Assembly: GCA_016125045.1 (NCBI GenBank)
Contig: WGML01000007.1
Span: 62,001-126,000 of the forward strand
DNA: 64,000 nt
Reading direction: 5' to 3'
Source: a bacterium
GTDB taxonomy: Bacteria > Pseudomonadota > Alphaproteobacteria > Caulobacterales > Hyphomonadaceae
Under the pieces are notes generated by a model that made no database searches, had not been told where the DNA came from, and was given only the letters and a program-made list of their open reading frames with translations. The position numbers were made by a program, and so were the translations under genes. Each line of letters starts with the position of its first letter. Within the stretch, counting starts at the first letter, position 1. Of this stretch, positions 55,553-64,000 are shown one piece after another.

Positions 55553-56260
55553 TCAACGATCCGTCCCTGATCGCCAGTCGGGTGGCCGGATCGGTCTAAA
55601 CCCGGCGAGCCGGGTCACGTCTTCGATCCATGCCTCGGCAATTCGGCCGCGTTTGATGCAAGCGTGTACCACACGGGGACGCCCCAACGCCATGCCCAAT
55701 TCATCCATCGAAAAGCACCCCGCCACGATCGGGAGCGACCCGGACCCGCCGTGAACGCCGTGGAGCAGCCCCAGAACCTTCGACCGGCCGTCTTCGGCGC
55801 CGTCGGACGCTTCGATCAGCACGCCGGGAACCGACTTGCGAATTTCCTCGGTGACGCGATCGAACCCATGAACCGCCTCTGCCGCCCGCTTGGCGAGCCC
55901 CAGTCGATCGAGCGCACGCCGCGCGAGGAGCGCCTCGACGCGGTCGGCGAGATCATCCGGCGCGGAAACCGGCTGGCGGAACGCACGCGAAAAGAGGCGG
56001 CGCTCCGCCGCCCGGTTCATGGCCTCACGATCCGAACTCACCCACGCGCCGCGGCCGGGGAGCCGCCCAGCTATGTCCGGGACCGCCTCACCATCGGGCG
56101 ACACAACGAAGCGCACCATTTCGCCGGGCGAACGACGCTCTCCCGTTGCTATGCAGCGTCGAACAGGCCCGCCCCCGGAGGTTGGGCCCGCATCCAACAC
56201 GTCCTGCTCCAGCGGTGCGTCGGCCGCTTCCTCAGCCAGCGTCAGGTCCTTGCCCGTCAT
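55553..56260 (-). CDS. YlxR (DUF448)-L7Ae fusion, RNA-binding protein
   Basis: The 235-residue protein from ATG 56260 has the YlxR domain (VRRCIATGERRSPGEMVRFVVSPDGEAVPDIAGRLPGRGAWVSSDREAM) and, after about 100 residues, an L7Ae/S12e-like domain (LGLAKRAAEAVHGFDRVTEEIR, then the GSLPIVAGCFSMDELGMALGRPRVVHACIKRG strand). YlxR regulates rnpB in other bacteria. The start overlaps nusA by 29 bases. A fused form is usual in alphaproteobacteria. Confidence 0.9.
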   Translation of the reverse strand: MTGKDLTLAEEAADAPLEQDVLDAGPTSGGGPVRRCIATGERRSPGEMVRFVVSPDGEAVPDIAGRLPGRGAWVSSDREAMNRAAERRLFSRAFRQPVSAPDDLADRVEALLARRALDRLGLAKRAAEAVHGFDRVTEEIRKSVPGVLIEASDGAEDGRSKVLGLLHGVHGGSGSLPIVAGCFSMDELGMALGRPRVVHACIKRGRIAEAWIEDVTRLAGFRPIRPPDWRSGTDR

Positions 56261-57956
56261 TTCCACCCTTCGTGCGGAACAAATCCTCGCCGCGTTGCCG
56301 GGCGTCGCCAACTGACCCGCCCTCTTCATACTCGGCGTCGAGTTCCGCCTCTTCCGCATCGAGCGCCGCAGCGCGGGCCGCGAGCGCCTCCTCGAGCGCT
56401 TCCGGCTCGACCCAGCCGGCCGCTACCCGCGCCTTCAGGATGAAGAGCTCCGCATCTTCCCTCGCCATGTCGCCCTTGGCGAGCAGCCCTGGCACGAAAC
56501 GCATCTTTCCGTCCGGTCCCGGCTCGCGGAACCCGACCAGATCGTCCGGGATCAGTCCCGCGAGATCGTCGATCGTCTTGACGCCATTTTCGCCGAACTT
56601 GACCGCCATCACGGGCGTGACGCCGTCCATGAAGGCGACTTCATCCGCAACGCCGAGCTCCTTGCGCCGAGCTTCCTGTTCCGCCGCGAACCGTTCAAGA
56701 TACTCTCGGGCGCGCTGCTGAAGCTCCGCGGCCACCTCATCATCGAACCCTTCGATGACCGCAAGCTCCTCAAGATCGACATAGGCGATCTCCTCGACCG
56801 TTTCGAAGCCTTCGGAAGCGAGAAGCTGGGCCAGCGTCTCATCGGCGTCCAGCGCCTTGACGAAGAGTTCGGTGCGCTCCTTGAACTCGCGCTGGCGGCG
56901 TTCGGAATCCGCCGCCTCGGTGGTGAGGTCGATCTGCCAGCCGGTGAGCTGCGACGCAAGCCGGACATTCTGGCCGCGGCGCCCGATCGCGAGCGGAAAC
57001 TGGCTCTCCTCGACGACGACCTCGACCCGCCCCTCCTCCTCGTCGATCACCACCTTCGACACTTCGGCCGGCTGCAGCGCGTTGACGATGAAGGTCGCGG
57101 CGTTCTGCGACCACGGGATGATGTCGATCTTTTCTCCCTGCAGTTCGCCGACCACCGCCTGAACCCGGGCGCCGCGCATGCCGACGCAGGCGCCGACCGG
57201 ATCGATGGAGTTGTCGTGACTGTAAACGCCGATCTTCGCGCGTGAGCCGGGATCTCGGGCGCACGCCTTGATCTCGATGACGCCCTCATAAACTTCAGGC
57301 ACTTCCTGGGCGAACAGCGCCATCATGAATTGCGGGTGGGCGCGCGACAGAAAGATCTGCGGCCCTTTCGTCTCCCGGGAGACGCGATAGAGCAGCGCGC
57401 GCAACCGGTCGCCCTGATTGACCGTCTCCCGCGGGATCGCGTCGCTGCGCCGGATCACGCCTTCCGCGCGGCCCAGATCGATGATGATGTTGCCATACTC
57501 GACCCGCTTGACGATGCCGTTGACGATCTCGCCGACGCGGTCCTTGAAATCATTGTACTGGCGCTCGCGTTCAGCGTCCCGGACCTTCTGAGTGATCACC
57601 TGCTTTGCGGTCTGCGCAGCCACCCTGCCGAACTCGAACGGCGGCAGTTCTTCGCGCAGTTCGTGGCCGATCTCGGCTTGCGGGTCGATGCGCTGTGCGG
57701 CGGCGAGCGAGATTTCAGTTGCGGGGTTTTCCACCTCCGCAACCACCGTCTGCACTCGCGAGATCACGGTTTCTCCGGTTTCCGCGTTGATTTCGGCGCG
57801 GATGTCGTGTTCGAGCCCGTAGCGGGAACGCGCCGCCTTCTGGATCGCCTCTTCCATCGCCTCCAGCACGATCGCCTTGTCGATCGTCTTTTCCTGCGCG
57901 ACCGCGTTAGCGATCTGCAGGATTTCCAGCCGGTTCGCGGATACGCCTACTGTCAT
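56232..57956 (-). CDS. nusA: transcription termination/antitermination factor NusA
   Basis: The 574-residue protein has the N-terminal domain (LEILQIANAVAQEKTIDKAIVLEAMEEAIQKAARSRYG), S1, KH1 and KH2 (including VGACVGMRGARVQAVVGELQGEKIDIIPW and PLAIGRRGQNVRLASQLTGW), and acidic C-terminal repeats with a Glu/Ala-rich end. It acts in pausing, termination and antitermination of rRNA transcription. The start overlaps the rimP stop by 4 bases. Confidence 0.98.
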   Translation of the reverse strand: MTVGVSANRLEILQIANAVAQEKTIDKAIVLEAMEEAIQKAARSRYGLEHDIRAEINAETGETVISRVQTVVAEVENPATEISLAAAQRIDPQAEIGHELREELPPFEFGRVAAQTAKQVITQKVRDAERERQYNDFKDRVGEIVNGIVKRVEYGNIIIDLGRAEGVIRRSDAIPRETVNQGDRLRALLYRVSRETKGPQIFLSRAHPQFMMALFAQEVPEVYEGVIEIKACARDPGSRAKIGVYSHDNSIDPVGACVGMRGARVQAVVGELQGEKIDIIPWSQNAATFIVNALQPAEVSKVVIDEEEGRVEVVVEESQFPLAIGRRGQNVRLASQLTGWQIDLTTEAADSERRQREFKERTELFVKALDADETLAQLLASEGFETVEEIAYVDLEELAVIEGFDDEVAAELQQRAREYLERFAAEQEARRKELGVADEVAFMDGVTPVMAVKFGENGVKTIDDLAGLIPDDLVGFREPGPDGKMRFVPGLLAKGDMAREDAELFILKARVAAGWVEPEALEEALAARAAALDAEEAELDAEYEEGGSVGDARQRGEDLFRTKGGNDGQGPDAG

Positions 57957-58579
57957 GGTAATAAGTCCTTCTTCGATTTCGTATTACGATTGCCATCACG
58001 TCCGGCCGGGCGGGCGGGCGCGGCGTCCGGATCTTCAGTCCTGATCTCGTCGAATGCGCCGTCGTCGACGAAATCGAGCGCCTGTCCGCGCGCCTGAGTT
58101 TCCGCGATCAGCCGGTCGGTGAGGACAAGATTCGCCTTCACCATCTCAGACAGCGCCAGTTCCGCGGTTCCGCCATCCTTGAGGTCGAGACGCGCAACGC
58201 CGCCCTCCTCCCCTGCGATGAAGCCGTGAAACCGCCTGCGGCCGTCGACGCCTTGCGCAAGCTCGACCCTCACCTCGTGGCCGACCCATTTCGCAAAGTC
58301 CCCAGCCCTCGTGAGGGGTCGGTCGATGCCGGGGGATGAGACTTCGAGCACATACTCCCCCGAGATCGGATCGGCGGCGTCGAGCACCGGGGACACCTGC
58401 CTCGACAGGCTCGCACAGTGCTCGACATCAACGGTGCCGTCCGGCTGCTCGGTCATGATCTGGACCACGGGCCGCCGCGTTCCCATGACGCGAATCCGGA
58501 CGATGTCGAGGCCGAGCGCGCGCGCTTCAGGCTCCACCAGTTCGAGAATTCGCCGTTCCTGTTCGCTAAGGGTCCGCAT
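57953..58579 (-). CDS. rimP: ribosome maturation factor RimP
   Basis: The 208-residue protein begins MRTLSEQERRILELVEPEARALGLDIVRIRVMG, with the N-domain that enters the 16S head, then SRQVSPVLDAADPISGEYVLEVSSPGIDRPLT and a C-domain; the tail is rich in charged residues. ATG 58579 is used; a TTG two codons earlier would add two residues. It heads the nusA-infB operon. Confidence 0.96.
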   Translation of the reverse strand: MRTLSEQERRILELVEPEARALGLDIVRIRVMGTRRPVVQIMTEQPDGTVDVEHCASLSRQVSPVLDAADPISGEYVLEVSSPGIDRPLTRAGDFAKWVGHEVRVELAQGVDGRRRFHGFIAGEEGGVARLDLKDGGTAELALSEMVKANLVLTDRLIAETQARGQALDFVDDGAFDEIRTEDPDAAPARPAGRDGNRNTKSKKDLLP

Positions 58580-58630
58580 CCACAACTTTCGCGCCGAACA
58601 CTTCCACCGGAGCGGGTCGCTTTTTCCGCC

Positions 58631-58658
58631 GCCGGATTCCGCCCGCCGGATTCCGCCC
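58631..58658 (+). repeat. two-copy 14-bp tandem repeat in the rimP leader
   Basis: GCCGGATTCCGCCC occurs twice in a row (58631-58644, 58645-58658), then a partial third. It lies in the 289-base gap between rimP and the TonB receptor gene, on the upstream side of rimP. Confidence 0.85.
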
Positions 58659-58868
58659 GCCAGTGAGCCGTTGCTGCTCTGACGACCGCATCCGCGCGAC
58701 CGCCGCCAGAGAACGCCGCAAGAGAACGCCCGGCCTGAACGAGAAGCGGCGGCCCAGTTCCCCGAGCCGCCGCTGCAAAAATCTCAGCTGGAAGGGACAT
58801 AAGTCCAATCCGGCCCCAAGTCGAGCCCCGTGTCGCGGTCCGGCGCAGGGAATTTGCGCCGGCGCCCG

Positions 58869-61322
58869 TCAGAAGTCGTAAGAGACCCTCGCGTAGACGA
58901 ACCGTCCCGACCGCCCGAACGGCGCGAAGTTCGAGTACGGCGTGTTGCCGGTCGTGTTGAGGCTGGGCGGCAGCGGGTCCGGATACTCGTCGAGCAGGTT
59001 GTCCGCGCCGATCGCGAACGTCACCTTGTCCCGGAGCCGGAACCGGCCTTCGAGGTCGACGACGGTGGCGGGATCGATCAGGAAATCGTTTGCCGCCGTG
59101 GTGCCGGGTGAGAGCACCTCGCCATAGCGGGTCGCCCGCAGGGTCGCGCCGAAAGAGCCGAGGCTCCATTCGACCTGACCGGAGAATTTCGAATCCGGCG
59201 TCCCGCGCTCGAAGGTGAGCACGTTGGAGCGTGCGAACAAGACCGGCGGCGGATTGATGGTCGACAGCTGCCGCGTGGCGGGAAGCGCAGTGACTCTGGT
59301 GTCGTTGAAGTTGGCGCCGAGGATGAACCCGAAATCGCCAACCGCCGTGTCGTTGAGATCGAAGCTCGCGACGATGTCGACACCCTGGGTTTCGGTGTCG
59401 ACCCCGTTGATAAAGAACCGGCCGCCCGTTGCGTTGGTGATCCCGGCTGCGGTCAACAGGTTGACGATCGGTGTCCCGGTCAGGTTTTCAGACAGCACGA
59501 TCCGGTTGTCGACATTGATCTGGTAGGCGTCGACCGTGAGCGTGAAGCCGGACAGATCGAGTACGCCGCCGACCGAGTAGTTCACCGAGGTTTCCGAATC
59601 GAGCGGCTGGCCGCCAAGCGCGCGCGCGACCGGGCTCACCGACGGGAAGGTGCCGATTTCAAACGGAACGCCGTTGATGAAGTTGGTCGACGTCGCGGTG
59701 AAGAATTGCTGCTGGAGCGACGGTGCACGGAACCCGTTCTGAGCCGAGGCCCGCAGGGCGAATGCGTCGGTGAAGTCATACCGAAGCGCGAGCTTGCCGG
59801 TCGCCGTTTCGCCGAAGTCCGAATAGCTTTCGCCACGCAAGGCGAACGAAGCGAGCAGGCGTTCGGTGAAATTCGCCTCGAAATCGGCATAGACCCCGAC
59901 ATTGGTGCGGTCCTCGTTGACGACGTTCGACGGCTGGAAGCCGGGGAACACCTGCGCGCCGCCCGCTCCGCCGAAGGTTCCGGTGATGTAGGAGTCCGGT
60001 TCACCCGCCTTGATCTGATAGCTCTCCTGACGGGCCTCGAGCCCGAGCGACACGTTCAGCGGCGAAGCGAGGCCGACGTCATAACCTCTCGTGCCTGAGA
60101 GATTGAACACCGTCTGGTCGTAGTTGAAGCCGCCCGCGCGGAACTCGGTCGGGCTGGTGGGGCCGAGCGAACGATTGAGTGTGTTCTCGATGGTGAAGTC
60201 CATCTCGTTGAACCCGAACACGATCGAGCTGTCCATGTCCCACGCGCCATAAGACCAGGCGAGGCCGACGCCGGCCGAATAGTCCTCGACCTGCGGGTGG
60301 ATGATCGGCAGGAAGCCGTCCGGATAGATCTGAATCACATTGCGCGCATCGACCGCGCGTCGATAGAAGCCGGCCGAACGGGAGTCACGGAACTGGTAGC
60401 TGGCCCAGCCATAGGCCTTCACGCCCGCGGCGATATTGGTCTCACCATTGGCCATGATCGAGTACTGCGAGAGCTCCGGTTCTCCTGTCCAGGCGTTGAA
60501 ACGATCGAAGGTCGCCTCGCGCGGGTCTGGCTGGCCGTTGAGCAGCGGGTAGTTCTGGCGGACGTCATAACCGTCCCGCTCGGTCCGGTCCTGGCTCTTC
60601 ACCTCAAAGCCGACGGAGAGGGAACCGTCACCGGGGACGCTGAAGCCTTTCCAGCCGGAAAGCGTGAGCGTCTGTCCGTCCTCGACCTTGCGGGAGATTC
60701 GCGAGCCGGGATTGGGCACGCCGGCGGCCGGCGTTCCGACGAGGACATCGTACTCGCTGTCGCGCCAGCCATAGCTGACGGTCGCGTTGCCGCCCTCGGA
60801 TGTGTCGCGGAGCCGGACGTTGATGACGCCGGCGATGGCGTCTGAACCGTACTGCGCCGAGGCGCCGTCGCGCAGGACTTCGATCGACTGGATCATCGCT
60901 GACGGAATGGCGTTTAGGTCAACCGCCGCCGAGCCCCGGCCGATCGTGCCGTTGACGTTCACGAGCGCCGACGTGTGCCGGCGCTTCGAATTGACGAGGA
61001 CCAACACCTGGTCCGGCGCCAGGCCGCGAAGGGTCGCCGGACGGATCGTGTCGGTGCCGTCGGCGAGGCCCGGGCGCGGGAAGTTGTAGGACGGAAGCAC
61101 CACCGAGAGGGCCTGGTTGACTTCGGACACGCCGCCCTGGGTCAGCGCGTCGGCGGACACCACGTCCACCGCGACCGCGGTGTCGAGCGCCGTGCGGTTC
61201 TCCACGCGCGTGCCGGTGACGACCACGACCGCGCCGCCTGCGGTCTGAGCGGAGGCGGTCGCCGCGAGAGTCAACGCCGAGGCGGCGCCCATCAGCGCCA
61301 GAAGAGCCGCTCGCGTCTTCAT
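58869..61322 (-). CDS. TonB-dependent outer-membrane receptor
   Basis: The 817-residue protein has a signal peptide (ALLALMGAASALTLAATASAQ), a TonB box-like VVVVTGTRV, the plug domain (VEVLRDGASAQYGSDAIAGVINV, here IEVLRDGASAQYGSDAIAG) and a 22-strand barrel ending in the aromatic YARVSYDF. The substrate is not evident; the plug motif is common in CirA and other siderophore or carbohydrate receptors. A TetR gene lies upstream on the same strand with a candidate operator between. Confidence 0.94.
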   Translation of the reverse strand: MKTRAALLALMGAASALTLAATASAQTAGGAVVVVTGTRVENRTALDTAVAVDVVSADALTQGGVSEVNQALSVVLPSYNFPRPGLADGTDTIRPATLRGLAPDQVLVLVNSKRRHTSALVNVNGTIGRGSAAVDLNAIPSAMIQSIEVLRDGASAQYGSDAIAGVINVRLRDTSEGGNATVSYGWRDSEYDVLVGTPAAGVPNPGSRISRKVEDGQTLTLSGWKGFSVPGDGSLSVGFEVKSQDRTERDGYDVRQNYPLLNGQPDPREATFDRFNAWTGEPELSQYSIMANGETNIAAGVKAYGWASYQFRDSRSAGFYRRAVDARNVIQIYPDGFLPIIHPQVEDYSAGVGLAWSYGAWDMDSSIVFGFNEMDFTIENTLNRSLGPTSPTEFRAGGFNYDQTVFNLSGTRGYDVGLASPLNVSLGLEARQESYQIKAGEPDSYITGTFGGAGGAQVFPGFQPSNVVNEDRTNVGVYADFEANFTERLLASFALRGESYSDFGETATGKLALRYDFTDAFALRASAQNGFRAPSLQQQFFTATSTNFINGVPFEIGTFPSVSPVARALGGQPLDSETSVNYSVGGVLDLSGFTLTVDAYQINVDNRIVLSENLTGTPIVNLLTAAGITNATGGRFFINGVDTETQGVDIVASFDLNDTAVGDFGFILGANFNDTRVTALPATRQLSTINPPPVLFARSNVLTFERGTPDSKFSGQVEWSLGSFGATLRATRYGEVLSPGTTAANDFLIDPATVVDLEGRFRLRDKVTFAIGADNLLDEYPDPLPPSLNTTGNTPYSNFAPFGRSGRFVYARVSYDF

Positions 61323-61441
61323 CGAAGTCCACTCCGTTGCACAGAAAAACCGCCGGGATCGGCAGACTGCCTAATCTTGACGCTTTCATGAACGCCCGGA
61401 TATCGCGCGGTTCAACGCAGTTCGCGCGATGCGCGATCAAT

Positions 61442-61465
61442 GTTTGCGCACTGTGGCGCGCAAAC
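61442..61465. promoter_or_regulatory. perfect palindrome between the TetR and TonB receptor genes
   Basis: GTTTGCGC (61442-61449) and GCGCAAAC (61458-61465) are exact 8-base inverted arms with an 8-base spacer. The site lies 120 bases upstream of the receptor start, in the 202-base gap to the TetR gene stop. It is a plausible operator for the adjacent repressor. Confidence 0.6.
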
Positions 61466-61524
61466 CACATTCCAGAAAGAAACGGGAGGCTTGATGACAC
61501 CCGGGTTGCGGCCCGGGCGGAACA

Positions 61525-62136
61525 TCAGTCCGGCGCAAGGGCGCGCAGGACGCTTTCGACCAGTCGTCTGGAGTAGCTCTCGGGCACAGGGCCCCGCATC
61601 GCGATCAGTCTGTGCCAGATCGGACCGACCAGCAATTCGGTTGCGAGATCGATATCCCAATCCTTGCGGATCTGGCCCTTGAGCGCCTGCTCGGCGAGGG
61701 CGTGGCGCAAGGGGATCTTGATGGTTTCATTGAACCAAGCCCGAAACACTTCGCCCGCGGCCCCGTCATCGGCGGCGGCGAGCACCGCGCCCCGCCAGGC
61801 GTGTGCGCCATCGCCGGTGCGCACAGCGGACAAAAGGGGCTCGAGCAGCGCGGCGACGCGATCCTTGAACTCAGGGCCGGGAGCGCGCGGCGGATTCAGG
61901 CGATACAGCGCCGCTTCCACGGCGAGCTGCGCCGGCGTGCGCCACCATTTGTAGATCGTTTGCTTGGATGCACGGGCGGCCTTCGCCACGCGGTCAACGG
62001 AAAATCCCCGCCAGCCATGCTCGCTCAATTCGAGGTAGGTCGCCTCCAGCACCGCATGCCTCGACGCCTCGCTCCGGCGAGGCCCGACCCTTCGGGCGCC
62101 GTCGGCGGGTCTGGGAAGCGCGTCCTGGGTCGCCAT
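61525..62136 (-). CDS. TetR-family transcription regulator
   Basis: The 203-residue protein from ATG 62136 has the TetR helix-turn-helix (AVLEATYLELSEHGWRGFSVDRVAKAARASKQTIYKWWRTPAQLAVEAAL) and a C-terminal ligand domain (WFNETIKIPLRHALAEQALKGQIRKDWDIDLATELLVGPIWHRLI). The ligand is unknown. It stands directly upstream of the TonB receptor, which it may control through the palindrome between them. Confidence 0.93.
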   Translation of the reverse strand: MATQDALPRPADGARRVGPRRSEASRHAVLEATYLELSEHGWRGFSVDRVAKAARASKQTIYKWWRTPAQLAVEAALYRLNPPRAPGPEFKDRVAALLEPLLSAVRTGDGAHAWRGAVLAAADDGAAGEVFRAWFNETIKIPLRHALAEQALKGQIRKDWDIDLATELLVGPIWHRLIAMRGPVPESYSRRLVESVLRALAPD

Positions 62137-62329
62137 GGTGTCGCTATATGCTCCAAACAAAGGACAAACACACGGACCAGCGGCTTGCAAGTCGTGCACC
62201 GCCGCGGATCGATGCTAGGGGAAAGCGACCAAGAAATCGTTTCGTCACGGGCGGGGCGCGATATTTGATTGGGGCGGACATTGGCGATAGAGGCGCGTTC
62301 GGACCGCCGGGCGAGGGAGGAAGACATTC

Positions 62330-63007
62330 GTGCCAACCAAGACGCAGACCAACAGGGAAACGATCGAGTTCGCCGACGATCCCGCCGACTTGCTTGATGG
62401 CTATCGGCGCTTCCGGGCGGGCCGATATCGCGAGCAAAGCGACCTCTACCGCCGTCTCAGAAACGAACAATCGCCGTCAACGATGGTGCTCGCATGCGCC
62501 GACAGCCGGGCCGACCCCTCAATGATCTTCGACGCCGCACCCGGGGAATTGTTCGTGGTGCGAAATGTTGCGGCGCTGGTCCCGCCCTTTGATGAGTCGC
62601 CGGGATTCCACGGCGTCTCCGCCGCTGTCGAATTCGCTGTCACGATGCTGAAGGTAAAACACATTCTGGTCATGGGACATGGCGGGTGCGGCGGCGTCGC
62701 CGCGAGCCTGTCGGCGGCGCAGGATCGCCCGGTCGGACGGTTCATCGCACCCTGGGTGGAGCTCACCGCCGCGGCGCGGGCCCGTGTCCTCGCCGATCCC
62801 GCATTGACCACCGACGACCATCGCCGCGAGGCGCTCGAACACGGCGCTGTCGGTCAATCAATTGAAAATCTTATGACTTTTCCCTTCGTGCGGGACGCCG
62901 TCGGGGCCGCAGCCCTCACGCTGTCCGGGGCGTGGTTCTCGATCGGCAAGGGCGAGCTGCACTGGCGCGACCCCGCGACCGGCGCGTTTTCGCTGATTGA
63001 GGCGTAA
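62330..63007 (+). CDS. beta-class carbonic anhydrase
   Basis: The GTG start at 62330 follows GGGAGG. The 225-residue enzyme has zinc ligands Cys56, His117 and Cys120, with Asp58-Arg60 in CADSR and MGHGGCGG. It interconverts CO2 and bicarbonate. Cytoplasmic location is expected, as no signal peptide is seen. It converges on argG. Confidence 0.95.
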   Translation: MPTKTQTNRETIEFADDPADLLDGYRRFRAGRYREQSDLYRRLRNEQSPSTMVLACADSRADPSMIFDAAPGELFVVRNVAALVPPFDESPGFHGVSAAVEFAVTMLKVKHILVMGHGGCGGVAASLSAAQDRPVGRFIAPWVELTAAARARVLADPALTTDDHRREALEHGAVGQSIENLMTFPFVRDAVGAAALTLSGAWFSIGKGELHWRDPATGAFSLIEA

Positions 63008-63049
63008 GCCAGGCGCGCGATCAGGTTCGCCGCGAACGCCAGGCAAACG

Positions 63050-64000
63050 TCATCGGCCCCGCTGTCCGAGCAGGCGGAGCCGCAGCGCATTGAGGCGGAT
63101 AAACCCCTCGGCGTCCGCCTGGTCATAGGCGCCGGCGTCGTCCTCGAAGGTGACGTGCGCGGCGGAATAGAGCGACTGGTCCGACGCCCGGCCGACCACG
63201 ATGACATTTCCCTTGTAGAGCTTCAGCCGAACCGTCCCCGACACCCTCTCCTGACTCTTGTCGATCAGGGCCTGCAGCATCTCGCGCTCGGGGCTGAACC
63301 AGAAGCCGTTATAGATGAGCTCGGCGTATTTCGGCATCAGCTCGTCCTTGAGGTGCCCCGCCCCGCGATCAAGCGTGAGCGATTCCATCGCCCGGTGCGC
63401 GATGTGAAGGATCGTGCCGCCGGGCGTCTCGTAGACGCCGCGCGACTTCATGCCGACGAAGCGGTTCTCGACGAGATCGATGCGGCCGATCCCGTTGTCA
63501 TGGCCAAGCTCGTTGAGACGGGTGAGCAGGGTCGCGGGCGACAGTTTCTTCCCGTCGATCGAAACGGGGTCGCCGGCCTCGAAACCGATCGTGACCTCTG
63601 TGACGGCGTCCGGAGCGTCCATAGGAGAGATCGTGCGCTGGAACACATAGGGAGGCGGCTCCGCGTCCGGGTCCTCGAGCACCTTGCCCTCGGAGGAGGA
63701 GTGGAGGAGGTTTGCATCCACCGAAAAGGGCGCCTCGCCCCGCTTGTCCTTGGCGACGGGGATCTGGTGGGCCTCGGCAAAGGCGATGAGGTCGGTGCGG
63801 GACTTGAAGCTCCAGGTGCGCCACGGCGCGATCACCCGGATCGACGGGTTGAGGCCGTAGGCGGCAAGCTCGAATCGGACCTGGTCGTTGCCTTTTCCGG
63901 TTGCGCCGTGAGCCACGGCGTCGGCCCCGGTTTCGGCGGCGATCTCGACGAGGCGCTTGGCGATGAGCGGCCGCGCGATCGAGGTGCCGAGGAGGTAGGT
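63050..64000 (-). CDS. argG: argininosuccinate synthase (partial, N-terminus outside window)
   Basis: The open frame continues to the window edge. Visible are [35 protein letters not shown] (substrate site), the middle domain with [18 protein letters not shown], and the C-terminal [30 protein letters not shown]. It joins citrulline and aspartate in arginine synthesis. The N-terminal ATP loop lies beyond the edge. Confidence 0.96.
   Translation of the reverse strand, partial: TYLLGTSIARPLIAKRLVEIAAETGADAVAHGATGKGNDQVRFELAAYGLNPSIRVIAPWRTWSFKSRTDLIAFAEAHQIPVAKDKRGEAPFSVDANLLHSSSEGKVLEDPDAEPPPYVFQRTISPMDAPDAVTEVTIGFEAGDPVSIDGKKLSPATLLTRLNELGHDNGIGRIDLVENRFVGMKSRGVYETPGGTILHIAHRAMESLTLDRGAGHLKDELMPKYAELIYNGFWFSPEREMLQALIDKSQERVSGTVRLKLYKGNVIVVGRASDQSLYSAAHVTFEDDAGAYDQADAEGFIRLNALRLRLLGQRGR

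Overview
The window is GC-rich, densely coded and almost free of mobile DNA. It looks like a chromosome segment of an alphaproteobacterium from the Caulobacterales/Maricaulales/Hyphomonadaceae neighbourhood. This rests on the gene content: S21 of the alphaproteobacterial '[14 protein letters not shown]' type, a COQ9 homologue, a YlxR-L7Ae fusion, the fabA-fabB pair, a CC0125/CC1285-type lipoprotein, a CYP153 alkane hydroxylase, a large TonB-dependent receptor and one CtrA-like half-site pair. No genus is claimed. I saw no rRNA, tRNA, CRISPR array or insertion sequence.

Layout. 1-4.2 kb: the ybbP/ybbA-type ABC exporter pair, divergent from a TesA-like lipoprotein esterase. 4.4-12.4 kb: accessory genes, namely a cytochrome c/PQQ dehydrogenase resembling polyvinyl-alcohol dehydrogenase, a TIR-membrane-degenerate-trypsin protein, a CYP153 P450, and a GT2 plus ArnT/PMT-like glycosyltransferase pair. 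12.4-15.7 kb: a core operon on the minus strand (ffh, chorismate mutase, rpsP, GNAT, rimM). 16-24 kb: a GGDEF cyclase, a DUF1194 protein, purEK, COQ9, rpsU with an apparent ATC start, an orphan sigma-54 response regulator and a SPOUT methyltransferase. 24-31.6 kb: metabolic and envelope genes (isoaspartyl peptidase, quinone oxidoreductase, aldehyde dehydrogenase, DM13 protein, DsrE protein, metallo-beta-lactamase-fold lipoprotein, ThiF/MoeB), including two near-identical terminators that bracket the DM13 gene. 31.5-41.6 kb: GDPD, a Pif1-like helicase, nitronate monooxygenase, dut, an Rrf2 regulator divergent from a cytochrome b-like gene with an operator-like dyad between them, coaBC, and lipoproteins. 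41.8-43.6 kb: a two-gene TIR/coiled-coil membrane module. 43.6-52.8 kb: fabB, fabA, a 2-hydroxyacid dehydrogenase, a chemoreceptor, fabI, a large lipoprotein and a YgjP-type metallopeptidase. 52.8-58.6 kb: rimP-nusA-ylxR-infB. 58.9-64 kb: a TonB-dependent receptor, a TetR regulator with a candidate operator between them, a beta-carbonic anhydrase and truncated argG.

The most unusual content is the pair of membrane-anchored TIR proteins about 33 kb apart. One is fused to a trypsin-like domain that appears to have lost its catalytic His and Ser. The other is joined stop-to-start to a membrane coiled-coil protein with an uncharacterised C-terminal domain. Both keep the expected TIR glutamate, so both are candidates for NAD-consuming or signalling effectors. 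The rest is mostly housekeeping, with synteny breaks after rimM and infB, where the usual trmD/rplS and rbfA/truB do not follow.
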